From the NCBI RefSeq assembly GCF_020253525.1, contig NZ_JADCBK010000113.1, forward strand, positions 1 to 39,300: a stretch of DNA of 39,300 bases. Direction: 5' to 3'. The stretch is from Aquidulcibacter sp. (GTDB lineage: Bacteria > Pseudomonadota > Alphaproteobacteria > Caulobacterales > Aquidulcibacteraceae). A model generated the notes under the pieces. That model was not told where the DNA came from and did no database searches. It was given only the letters and a program-made list of their open reading frames with translations. Position numbers and translations under genes: made by a program. Shown here one piece after another: positions 32,678 through 38,707 of the stretch (positions are counted from its first letter, which is position 1; each line of letters opens with the position of its first letter).

Positions 32678-33036
32678 CTTGTGCTCCAGCAGTACGCCGG
32701 CAACGTAGGGAAGTTTTCAGGGATTCGCTGAATCGCAATGTCTTTTCCAGTCGGGTTTTTGAATCGCGCCCATTGCTTCCGAACCTCGTCATCCGTGGTC
32801 GTTTCAGCCCACTTGAACCGAGCCCAATACCAGCCGTTGTCATGGTCGTACAGGCACAAGTAATCGACATGCGGAACGATGTCTAGCAAGGCTGGCGCCG
32901 CATGTTTCACGGTTGGCGCGACAATGTGCATAAGATGTTTTTCAGCCCAAGACCAATCTTGATTCGGCCGATAGCGGCGTGACGGCATACGGCCAGTCGG
33001 ATTGCAACCTACGGTAACTTCGACGTCGTAGCTCAT
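32674..33036 (-). CDS. Small unknown replication-region protein, 120 aa
   Basis: ATG at 33036 overlaps the replication protein stop (ATGA). Mixed alpha/beta with MSYDVEVTVGCNPTGRMPSR, a WYWARFKW segment and a basic Pro/Arg end. Lies between the O-like and helicase genes. No family recognised. Confidence 0.6.
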   Translation of the reverse strand: MSYDVEVTVGCNPTGRMPSRRYRPNQDWSWAEKHLMHIVAPTVKHAAPALLDIVPHVDYLCLYDHDNGWYWARFKWAETTTDDEVRKQWARFKNPTGKDIAIQRIPENFPTLPAYCWSTR

Positions 33037-33761
33037 AGCGCACCCGCCCATGCGGTTTGATGATCGGTGCCGTTTTTTTCCTTGAGAGCGTAGACGTCCT
33101 GCCAAGAATGGCGAACGCTTTGGTCAAGAATTTGGCCGGCCCCAGATTGGTCAGGGCATAGCTTGTGCAACTCCGCGACGATCAACTCCTTGGCGCGATC
33201 AGTCATCGGCTTCCGCATTTTCTTTCGCATTTCCTCAAACGATTGCCATTGGTCTTTAGGAATCCAATCCGGCAACACGAAAGTTTTTGAGGTTTGCTTT
33301 TTCGTTGATGCACCCTTGAGGGAATCAGGAGTCAATGAATAGGGAATCAGCGCGGCTACAACGTGTTCACTTCCGTTAGATAACGGAGTTATAACGGGCG
33401 ATTCGCTAAATGATTGATTCGGCTCCTCTTTGTCTAAAAAGTCAGGCAGATCGCTTGGCTTTTCGGTTGGGTGTGGCGACTGATGTTTCGTGAAGTTGAC
33501 GATGTAAATTAAGGCAAGTTTTCGAGCAGTAAAACGCTCAATAAACTCTAACCGTTGTAGTTCCGTTAGATAACCGTTAACGTCTAGGCCATCACGGTAT
33601 GGGAACAATTCAGCCTTAATGCGAAGCGGCCGGTCTTCTAAAATCCCGCGACGATCTGCAAGCGTCCACAACCCCTGAAACAACAGCGTAAGGATTGGGT
33701 CGGCCTGCCCTAGCAGCTCGTTCTTAAAGATGCTGGGCTTGAGATTTCTAGCGCGCGCCAT
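33033..33761 (-). CDS. Phage replication initiation protein (O/DnaT-like)
   Basis: 242 aa, coupled to the GIY-YIG gene by TGATG. The N-terminal domain (LKPSIFKNELLGQADPILTL, FQGLWTLADRRGILEDRPLR, YLTELQRLEFIERFTARKL) is a winged helix-turn-helix of replication initiators. A flexible Ser/Pro/Lys-rich linker follows, then a C-terminal helical domain (WQSFEEMRKKMRKPMTDRAK) as in DnaD/DnaT-like or O-type helicase loaders. By family it binds the origin and loads the helicase encoded two genes downstream. Confidence 0.75.
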   Translation of the reverse strand: MARARNLKPSIFKNELLGQADPILTLLFQGLWTLADRRGILEDRPLRIKAELFPYRDGLDVNGYLTELQRLEFIERFTARKLALIYIVNFTKHQSPHPTEKPSDLPDFLDKEEPNQSFSESPVITPLSNGSEHVVAALIPYSLTPDSLKGASTKKQTSKTFVLPDWIPKDQWQSFEEMRKKMRKPMTDRAKELIVAELHKLCPDQSGAGQILDQSVRHSWQDVYALKEKNGTDHQTAWAGAL

Positions 33762-34183
33762 CAGGCAGCTTTCTTTATCTTCACGGCGCTAAAAATCGTG
33801 TTGCCTTTTGGCCGAAGGCGATTGATCAGCCTGATTTCGTCCATAGCCCATTGCCCGACGCGGCTAGACGGCTTGACCTTTACAAACACGCGCGTTGATT
33901 CAGTAGCCACGCCCCAAGACGATCGAAAGTTATTCGCGTACCCATATTTGAATTTGTGCTCATGCAGGCGTTTTCTGACGTTGTTAGAACTTCCAACGTA
34001 CACAAGCTCGTCATCGAAATAAACGACATAAACTCCCGCACAAGTCGGAAGAAGTGGGCTATCCATTGTCAGCAGTTCAAACAAATGCCACCTATTCGGT
34101 CGTATTTCCATAACGCGGCGATGCTGCGTTTCAACCGAGCGAGGGCTGAAACTTGTCGTGTAAATCAAACCTTTCTCAACCAT
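33761..34183 (-). CDS. GIY-YIG domain protein
   Basis: 140 aa from the ATG at 34183 (AAAGG upstream). GVYVVYFDDELVYVGSS gives the GIY...YVG motif, followed by NNVRKRLHEHK (catalytic Arg region), then the helix with MDEIRLINRLRPKGN (the Glu). This is the GIY-YIG nuclease core with little else, so it may be a small endonuclease or homing-type enzyme. It is separated from the DUF1064 gene by a long structured gap and may have been inserted. Confidence 0.8.
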   Translation of the reverse strand: MVEKGLIYTTSFSPRSVETQHRRVMEIRPNRWHLFELLTMDSPLLPTCAGVYVVYFDDELVYVGSSNNVRKRLHEHKFKYGYANNFRSSWGVATESTRVFVKVKPSSRVGQWAMDEIRLINRLRPKGNTIFSAVKIKKAA

Positions 34184-34439
34184 GCACGAACCTTTCAACG
34201 AATCAAAAATAGGACCGCAGCGTGTCATGTGGATTCGTTACACATGACGGGATGCCTCCCTGCTGCGGGTGAAGCAATCTGTAAAACTCCCACCTATCCA
34301 TGCCTTCGGTGGGGTACTACCGGCTCCTAGAGGGCTTACATCGTGTCTAATGCCTCAGTGCGTGTGCCGATCTCTTACCTCAGTGGCCCCCCAACATCGC
34401 ATAAGGGCTTGCGTCTCTGCCGGTCTCCTAGTCTCGGCG
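34184..34439. other. Non-coding gap of 256 bp with inverted repeats
   Basis: No convincing gene. A perfect 8-bp inverted repeat, GTCATGTG (34224-34231) with CACATGAC (34241-34248) and a 9-nt loop, is nested in an outer stem CCGCAG (34215-34220) and CTGCGG (34262-34267). Leftward this ends in TCCTATTTTT, so it may be a complex terminator. CCCACC/GGTGGG forms another weak hairpin near 34300. CCTCAGTG occurs twice (34353-34360 and 34378-34385). Could be an origin, terminator or decayed gene. Confidence 0.5.
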
Positions 34440-34937
34440 TTAAACCTCTTTGGTAAAGATTCCTTGTTGCTGGTAAAGCAGCTTTGACTTCAAGCGAAAC
34501 AGGTTGTAGGCTGGCGTTTTCTTCAAACTTGCCTTGGACAATCCCGTTGCATGAGTTGAAAATTTCACATCCTCGCAGACCGTCCGCCACTTCCCTTTGT
34601 AGAACTCTTCGTAAGTGAAGTCTGGGATGAAGTACGTTGCCCGTTGGCTTTGTCGGTCTTCGGTCGCTGGAAAAAATGGCGTGACTTCGTAGCTGATCTT
34701 GGTGCGCAGGTTGCGGATAGTCCCGGACTTCTCGATTAAACGAAGCTCTTGGTATCGAGCAAGCTCACGTTTCGAGTCGAACACTTCGCCGTCAAATTCC
34801 ACCTTGTCGTTGCCAAATTTCGCCGTAGCTTTCTTGGTGGCCTTCGCCATGCCTAAATCAAGCGCAGCCAGTACGCCGCCCTTCACACGCGCCTGGTGCG
34901 CTGTGAACTCTTCTGGTGACATGCGTAGCTGGTTCAT
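34440..34937 (-). CDS. DUF1064 nuclease-like protein
   Basis: 165 aa. The segment with KVEFDGEVFDSKRELARYQE, IRNLRTKISYEVTPF, YFIPDFTYEEFYKG and VCEDVKFSTHATGLSK is the DUF1064 pattern: a small endonuclease-like (PD-(D/E)xK-type) fold with E, D and E/K residues. Found in the early region of many phages. Exact activity is not known for this protein. Confidence 0.85.
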   Translation of the reverse strand: MNQLRMSPEEFTAHQARVKGGVLAALDLGMAKATKKATAKFGNDKVEFDGEVFDSKRELARYQELRLIEKSGTIRNLRTKISYEVTPFFPATEDRQSQRATYFIPDFTYEEFYKGKWRTVCEDVKFSTHATGLSKASLKKTPAYNLFRLKSKLLYQQQGIFTKEV

Positions 34938-35206
34938 ACGTTATCCGTCGTCAAATCAGCCGCACGGCGGGGCATAGTGCTAATCATGGACAACCGTACT
35001 TCTCTCTCGACCAGTTCCCGTAAATACGCCGCAGGGGTGCGCTCTGAGGGCTTGCCGTCCGGCTTACGCTCACGGGCAAGGCGCATAAATGCGGTCTTGG
35101 TTTGGGCGTCAACGTCGGTGCGTAATGGAACATCAATCGGCCCATTAGCCCCGATCACTTTCGGTCGCGCAAAACGAGTCATATCTACTTGAGCGATGTG
35201 TCTCAT
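34934..35206 (-). CDS. Small early protein, ribbon-helix-helix-like, 90 aa
   Basis: ATG at 35206 has GGAG 7 bases upstream. N-terminal strand (PIDVPLRTDVDAQTKTAFMR) followed by a helix (AYLRELVEREVRLSMIS) is like RHH DNA-binding proteins. Overlaps the DUF1064 start by ATGA. May be an early regulator. Confidence 0.65.
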   Translation of the reverse strand: MRHIAQVDMTRFARPKVIGANGPIDVPLRTDVDAQTKTAFMRLARERKPDGKPSERTPAAYLRELVEREVRLSMISTMPRRAADLTTDNV

Positions 35207-35210
35207 GCGA

Positions 35211-35321
35211 TTACTCCATGTAAAAAAGCCTCGGCCTTTCGGCCAAGGCGAAACCATCGCTTGCATCACCGGTACGGGAGGAGCCGCATCGGAAACCGTT
35301 ATGAGCGATGGAGGGGTTCAT
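35211..35321 (-). CDS. Possible 36-aa peptide across the terminator
   Basis: ATG at 35321 overlaps the Cro-like stop (ATGA), and TAA ends four bases before the next ATG. Sequence MNPSIAHNGFRCGSSRTGDA...ERPRLFYME; the end is encoded by the terminator stem. Coupling supports translation, and ribosomes crossing the hairpin could reduce termination. May be only chance. Confidence 0.4.
   Translation of the reverse strand: MNPSIAHNGFRCGSSRTGDASDGFALAERPRLFYME
35222..35249 (-). terminator. Intrinsic terminator after the Cro-like gene
   Basis: Leftward: GCCTTGGCC-GAAA-GGCCGAGGC (9-bp stem with one G-U) followed by TTTTTT. Lies about 70 bp after the Cro-like stop and 16 bp before the RHH-like ATG, so all later early genes depend on read-through or another promoter, as at lambda tR1. 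Confidence 0.88.
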
Positions 35322-35572
35322 GCGGCGTCCTTGAATACGTCCGGTGCAATTTCTTCACGCGGATATACGTCAGCACCAAAGAAGCGTTCGAGCGGGATAG
35401 CAAACTGCGCCGGGATCGGGCGAATCCTGTTGCACCACTGGTACACAAAGTCCGGCGATGTTTTGCAAGCTGCGGCAATTTCTCGACGCACAGCGGCCTC
35501 GGACATTGATAGGGTTTTGGCGCGCCTGGCTACCAGCCGTTGAATTTTCAGAATATTAGTTTTCGAGCTCAT
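35318..35572 (-). CDS. Cro-like DNA-binding protein
   Basis: 84 aa. Helix-turn-helix region SEAAVRREIAAACKTSPDFV / VYQWCNRIRPIP, then IPLERFFGADVYPREEIAPD, the RPD-like tail typical of Cro/YdaS phage regulators. Divergent from the CI gene across a 78-bp region. By role it represses CI and starts the lytic path. The ATG lies at or within a base or two of the predicted transcription start with no Shine-Dalgarno, so translation may be leaderless. Confidence 0.82.
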   Translation of the reverse strand: MSSKTNILKIQRLVARRAKTLSMSEAAVRREIAAACKTSPDFVYQWCNRIRPIPAQFAIPLERFFGADVYPREEIAPDVFKDAA

Positions 35573-35578
35573 GGTGAA

Positions 35579-35609
35579 AATAGTAGCACCGCTATTAAAT
35601 GCTTGTCAA
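35579..35609 (-). promoter_or_regulatory. Leftward lytic promoter (Cro) with operator-like repeats
   Basis: Leftward: TTGACA (35609-35604), 18-bp spacer, TACTAT (35585-35580) with TG one base upstream (extended -10). AATAG (35579-35583) and CTATT (35592-35596) are inverted with 8 bases between, over the -10. A further GCTATT half-site lies at 35612-35617. These are probable CI/Cro binding sites. The opposite (CI) promoter is weak: AATAAT at 35639-35644 lies seven bases before the CI ATG. Confidence 0.65.
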
Positions 35610-35650
35610 CTGCTATTTTTATCTTTCGTGGGCTGGCGAATAATTGCGCT

Positions 35651-36400
35651 ATGAGCGAGGCGACTAATACCCAAGAAGCATCAGCCTTAAAACGGATTTA
35701 CAAAGCTCGGGTAACAATGTCGCAACAAGCCTTTGGCGACCTGTACCAAATAGGCTCGCAGGGCATGGTTTGGCAATATCTGAACGGCAAGAGACCGCTG
35801 AACAAAGATGCCGCTGTGAAGTTTGCGCGCGGCCTTAACTGCCAAATTGAAGATTTCAGCCCTCGTCTTGCAGACGAACTTGCTGCGATGGTTGCCAGTT
35901 ACGCAACGAACATGCGCCAACAGGGGATTGCGCTGGAGAGCAAAGAACCTACGTCAAGCTCAAACATCAAATCCGCCCCACTAGCACGAAAGGCCGTGCC
36001 GGTGATAACCCTAATAAGGGCGGGGGCAATGAAAGAAATCGACTACGTACCAGAGGTGTGGCAAGGTGATCGCTGGGAATCGCCACAAGAAAAGTTAGGG
36101 CCGAGGGGTTGGGCTCATGTAGTAGAAGGTGACTCGATGGACGACGGCACAGATAAGGGAATCCCCGAAGGGTGGCTTATCTTTGTAGACCCCGATCTTG
36201 CACCGCGCGCGGGTAATTTCGTCATCGCAAAAGATGTTTCCACTCAGTCTGCGACGTTCAAGAAACTGACGTATGACGGTGGGCGATGGTATCTAAAACC
36301 GTTGAACAGGCAGTACCAGGCGATTGAGATTGATTCGCCGGAGCTGCGGGTGATCGGTGTTGTAACGGAGGCGCGACCGCCCTCGCGCAAATTACTATGA
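35651..36400 (+). CDS. CI-like repressor with S24 autoprotease
   Basis: 249 aa from the ATG at 35651. N-terminal helix-turn-helix (MSQQAFGDLYQIGSQGMVWQ, YLNGKRPLNKDAAVKFARGL). Cleavage site Ala124-Gly125 in LIRAGAMKE. Catalytic Ser162 in VEGDSMDDG and Lys205 in ATFKKLTYD, 43 residues later as in lambda CI. This is a LexA-like self-cleaving repressor, so the phage should be RecA/SOS inducible. It faces the Cro-like gene and is followed by the small secreted protein. No Shine-Dalgarno precedes the ATG. Confidence 0.92.
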   Translation: MSEATNTQEASALKRIYKARVTMSQQAFGDLYQIGSQGMVWQYLNGKRPLNKDAAVKFARGLNCQIEDFSPRLADELAAMVASYATNMRQQGIALESKEPTSSSNIKSAPLARKAVPVITLIRAGAMKEIDYVPEVWQGDRWESPQEKLGPRGWAHVVEGDSMDDGTDKGIPEGWLIFVDPDLAPRAGNFVIAKDVSTQSATFKKLTYDGGRWYLKPLNRQYQAIEIDSPELRVIGVVTEARPPSRKLL

Positions 36401-36411
36401 TGGGGTTATGT

Positions 36412-36585
36412 ATGAAACGAGTCATTGCAGCATCAGTATTGCTTATCGCGCTACCCGCCTTTGCAGGAACCGCCTATCTGAAACGTCAGTGGTTCGATAA
36501 AAACGGTAATCAGATGTGTGAATACGACAACGGCACAGTGTTAAATATGGGCGCTAAACCATGCCCATCGAGCATCAAGACCTAG
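36412..36585 (+). CDS. Small secreted protein co-transcribed with CI, 57 aa
   Basis: Signal peptide MKRVIAASVLLIALPAFA followed by a mature part with two Cys (QMCEYDNGTVLNMG, KPCPSS). ATG at 36412 has GGGG six bases upstream; ATG at 36397 (in the CI stop) is an alternative. Because it is linked to CI it should be made in lysogens, suiting an envelope or superinfection-exclusion role, though this is not proven. Confidence 0.75.
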   Translation: MKRVIAASVLLIALPAFAGTAYLKRQWFDKNGNQMCEYDNGTVLNMGAKPCPSSIKT

Positions 36586-36607
36586 ATAACTGGGCACAAT
36601 CACCCGC

Positions 36608-36644
36608 TACCCGCCGCATTTATTTGTTGGCGGGTATTTTTTTT
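36608..36644 (+). terminator. Intrinsic terminator after the CI operon
   Basis: TACCCGCC (36608-36615) and GGCGGGTA (36629-36636) form a perfect 8-bp stem with a 13-nt loop, followed by eight T. Ends the CI/secreted-protein transcript. Confidence 0.92.
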
Positions 36645-36656
36645 GCATAAATCACT

Positions 36657-36695
36657 AGCAATGCTCTTGACAAGATAAATAGCATTGCTGATAAT
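36657..36695 (+). promoter_or_regulatory. Rightward accessory promoter with flanking inverted repeats
   Basis: TTGACA (36667-36672), 17-bp spacer, GATAAT (36690-36695): -35 consensus and one mismatch in the -10. AGCAATGCT (36657-36665) and AGCATTGCT (36681-36689) are perfect 9-bp inverted repeats, each itself nearly palindromic, placed around the -35 and just before the -10. Likely operators. The half-site AAATAGCA, similar to sites at the CI/Cro region, also lies in the spacer (36677-36684). Confidence 0.82.
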
Positions 36696-36699
36696 TAGC

Positions 36700-36950
36700 C
36701 CCATCGCAGCAAAACACCGCAGCGATTACCAAAGCCGGATCGGGTAGCACGAATCAGCCGTACAGCCCCACGTAAGCCCGATTAGTCGGCGGTGTCAGGC
36801 GATAGCAGAGGAGGGCAGTAGAGGTTAGCCGAAAGGCGATAGCAGCAAGAGCAATTAGCAGGGATGGTTAGTTGATGTTGTTGTTGAGTGTAGGAGAACT
36901 TCGGGCGCGCAAGCCGAGCGAACGGGCTGCGGATTTTTCTGGAGATAAGC
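36700..36950 (+). other. Leader region without a clear gene (about 250 bp)
   Basis: Follows the strong promoter (start about 36702). Contains a direct repeat AGGCGATAGCAG (36797-36808 and 36834-36845). A possible 27-aa frame (36875-36958, MLLLSVGELRARKPSERAAD) lacks a good ribosome site. May be a regulatory leader or small RNA; nothing else is evident. Confidence 0.45.
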
Positions 36951-37025
36951 GTGGATAAGTTTGACGAAGATTTAGCCGTGTTGTTCTTTTTTGGCGTTCT
37001 CGCTTGGTTAGTGGTGCTGCTATGA
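36951..37025 (+). CDS. Tiny membrane protein, 24 aa
   Basis: GTG at 36951 preceded by GGAGAT (about 5-6 bases upstream). MDKFDEDLAVLFFFGVLAWL then VVLL: a single hydrophobic segment with an acidic N-terminus. The stop overlaps the next ATG (ATGA). Function unknown. Confidence 0.65.
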   Translation: MDKFDEDLAVLFFFGVLAWLVVLL

Positions 37026-37213
37026 ATAACGCCTCAAACCTAGCAGACCTATCACAACGCCGCGAAAAGAACCGCATTAACAATGAAGCAGCGGTAGCCA
37101 AGATCGAGGGCTATCAAGCTGGATATGACAAGGCGAAACAGATTTACACCGGACTCGTATGGGCGCTCAGTCTGTACGGGATTGTGATGACAACAGCTTA
37201 TTTTGCGAGGTAG
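37022..37213 (+). CDS. Small protein with C-terminal membrane segment, 63 aa
   Basis: ATG at 37022 in the stop of the 24-aa gene. Charged helical N-terminus (LADLSQRREKNRINNEAAVA), then a hydrophobic end (YTGLVWALSLYGIVMTTAYF). Probably a membrane protein; no family recognised. Confidence 0.65.
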   Translation: MNNASNLADLSQRREKNRINNEAAVAKIEGYQAGYDKAKQIYTGLVWALSLYGIVMTTAYFAR

Positions 37214-37215
37214 CA

Positions 37216-37818
37216 ATGAGTATTCAAATTAAAGACAGAATCAACGGCAGGGTGTTGTTTGAGGCTGATGCGAACAGTATTAGGGTTGCGTTGGAGTTGG
37301 CAGTTAAAGGCAATGCCGATTTGCGCGTGGCCGATTTGCGCGGGGCCGATTTGCGCGTGGCCTATTTGCGCGGGGCCGATTTGTGCGGTGCCGATTTGCG
37401 CGGGGTCAAACGCGAGGCTTTAAAGGAGGCCGATATTAGTCAGAAGCTAATCATCGAATCCGCAACGCGATTAACGCACGGCTGCCACAGCATTGCCGAA
37501 GCAAGCGGCTGGTGGACAGACCTTAAAACTGGCGAATCGCTTGTTGGCAAGAAGAACGTGCCAGAACTGTTGATGTTGGTTGTGTCCGAACTTGGCGAAG
37601 CAATGGAGGGCCACCGCAAAAACCTGATGGACGACAAGTTACCGCATCGCCGGATGGTTGAGGTTGAACTAGCTGATGCCGTCATTCGCATATTCGACAT
37701 GGCCGGTGGCATGGGCTACGACGTTGCAGGCGCGATTGCCGAGAAGTTGGAATACAACGCCAGGCGCGCAGACCACAAGCCGGAGAACCGCACCGCCGAT
37801 GGCGGGAAGAAATATTGA
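37216..37818 (+). CDS. Pentapeptide-repeat / MazG-like fusion protein, 200 aa
   Basis: ATG at 37216 (GAGGT upstream). Residues about 32-62 are pentapeptide repeats (ADLRV-ADLRG-ADLRV-AYLRG-ADLCG-ADLRG) forming a short right-handed beta-helix. Residues about 75-190 match an all-alpha NTP pyrophosphohydrolase: SELGEAMEGHRK (ExxE) and VEVELADAVIRIFD (ExxD) are the metal-binding motifs. MazG-type enzymes hydrolyse NTPs or dNTPs or lower alarmones. The fusion is unusual. The start codon of the next gene overlaps its stop (TGATG). Confidence 0.78.
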   Translation: MSIQIKDRINGRVLFEADANSIRVALELAVKGNADLRVADLRGADLRVAYLRGADLCGADLRGVKREALKEADISQKLIIESATRLTHGCHSIAEASGWWTDLKTGESLVGKKNVPELLMLVVSELGEAMEGHRKNLMDDKLPHRRMVEVELADAVIRIFDMAGGMGYDVAGAIAEKLEYNARRADHKPENRTADGGKKY

Positions 37819-38177
37819 TGGACGCCGCGAAACAGTCTCAAGCGCGAGTACACGCTTTTATCGACGCATGGGATCGCGGCAAGTGTGACGGTGAGGGCGG
37901 TATGAAGTTTCACATTGACGGCACACTGCCAACAGGCCAACAGATATTTGTCTTTGGCAGCAACTTGGCTGGCGTTCACGGCGCAGCCATGCCGCTTGAT
38001 CGCATTGAGCCCCACATCAAAGTTTTTCTCGACTTTGCCGCGAGCTGTACGGACGAGTTTTTTGTGACGCGCATAGGGTGCGGCCTAGCCGGATACCAAG
38101 ACGCTCAAATTGCGCCGCTGTTTAAGGGTGCTCCACCGAATTGTTCTTTTGCAAACCAGTGGAGGCGATACCTATGA
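37818..38177 (+). CDS. A1S_2505-like phage protein with an internal deletion, 119 aa
   Basis: Contains QIFVFGSNLAGVHGA and, after a short link, PLDRIEPHIKVFLDFA, FFVTRIGCGLAGYQDAQIAP and APPNC. These are the ends of the A1S_2505/macro-like family, but the usual middle (a GxGAA helix, GxSYAIPTKD segment, about 35 aa) is missing. The first 45 residues are unrelated. Start at 37818 (TGATG). Function of the family is unknown. Confidence 0.7.
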   Translation: MDAAKQSQARVHAFIDAWDRGKCDGEGGMKFHIDGTLPTGQQIFVFGSNLAGVHGAAMPLDRIEPHIKVFLDFAASCTDEFFVTRIGCGLAGYQDAQIAPLFKGAPPNCSFANQWRRYL

Positions 38178-38707
38178 AAATCGCCCGCAATATTTTGACG
38201 GCAAATAGGCTTAGAGAGGTTTTGAGCTACGACTTGGAATCAGGTGTTTTTACTTGGTTAGTACCATTAAGCAACCGAGTAAAGGTTGGCGATTTTGCTG
38301 GCGCTTTCAGGCCAGATGGTTATCTGGTTATTCGCGTTGATGGTTCCCTTTATCACGCTGGCAGATTGGCCTGGCTGTTTGTTACGGGTCAATTTTCAGT
38401 TGGTCAAATTGATCACAAAGATCAGAACCCATCAAACAACAAGTTTGCCAACTTACGCGACGTTCCGCAAAGAGTGAATTTACTAAATAAGAGTAACGCT
38501 AATTGCACAAGCAAAACAGGAATTCGCGGCGTTAATTTTGACCGCCGTAGGAAAACAAATCCGTGGCGGGCGCGAATATTTGTTGACGGCAAAGAGATAT
38601 TTCTTGGTTGTTTCCCCGATGCGAAAAGCGCGCTTTTCGCTCGTTTGACTGCACAAAAAAAATATCATCCCACCAACTTCCCCGATGAATGGAAACCTTA
38701 TGTCTGA
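38174..38707 (+). CDS. HNH endonuclease with AP2-like domain
   Basis: 177 aa from the ATG at 38174 (GGAGG upstream, overlapping the prior stop as ATGA). HNH core: HAGRLAWLFVTGQ, QIDHKDQNPSNNKFANLRDV, then an AP2-like DNA-binding part GIRGVNFDRRRKTNPWRARI and KEIFLGCFPDAKSA. This is a homing-type phage endonuclease. It overlaps the DUF7666 gene by eight bases. Confidence 0.88.
   Translation: MKIARNILTANRLREVLSYDLESGVFTWLVPLSNRVKVGDFAGAFRPDGYLVIRVDGSLYHAGRLAWLFVTGQFSVGQIDHKDQNPSNNKFANLRDVPQRVNLLNKSNANCTSKTGIRGVNFDRRRKTNPWRARIFVDGKEIFLGCFPDAKSALFARLTAQKKYHPTNFPDEWKPYV

Noticed and set aside
34375-34590. 71-aa leftward frame reaching into the 256-bp gap
   Set aside because: Overlaps the DUF1064 gene in another frame and lacks coding character.
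36875-36958. 27-aa frame in the leader of the accessory operon
   Set aside because: No good Shine-Dalgarno and no recognisable features; kept only as a note in the leader entry.
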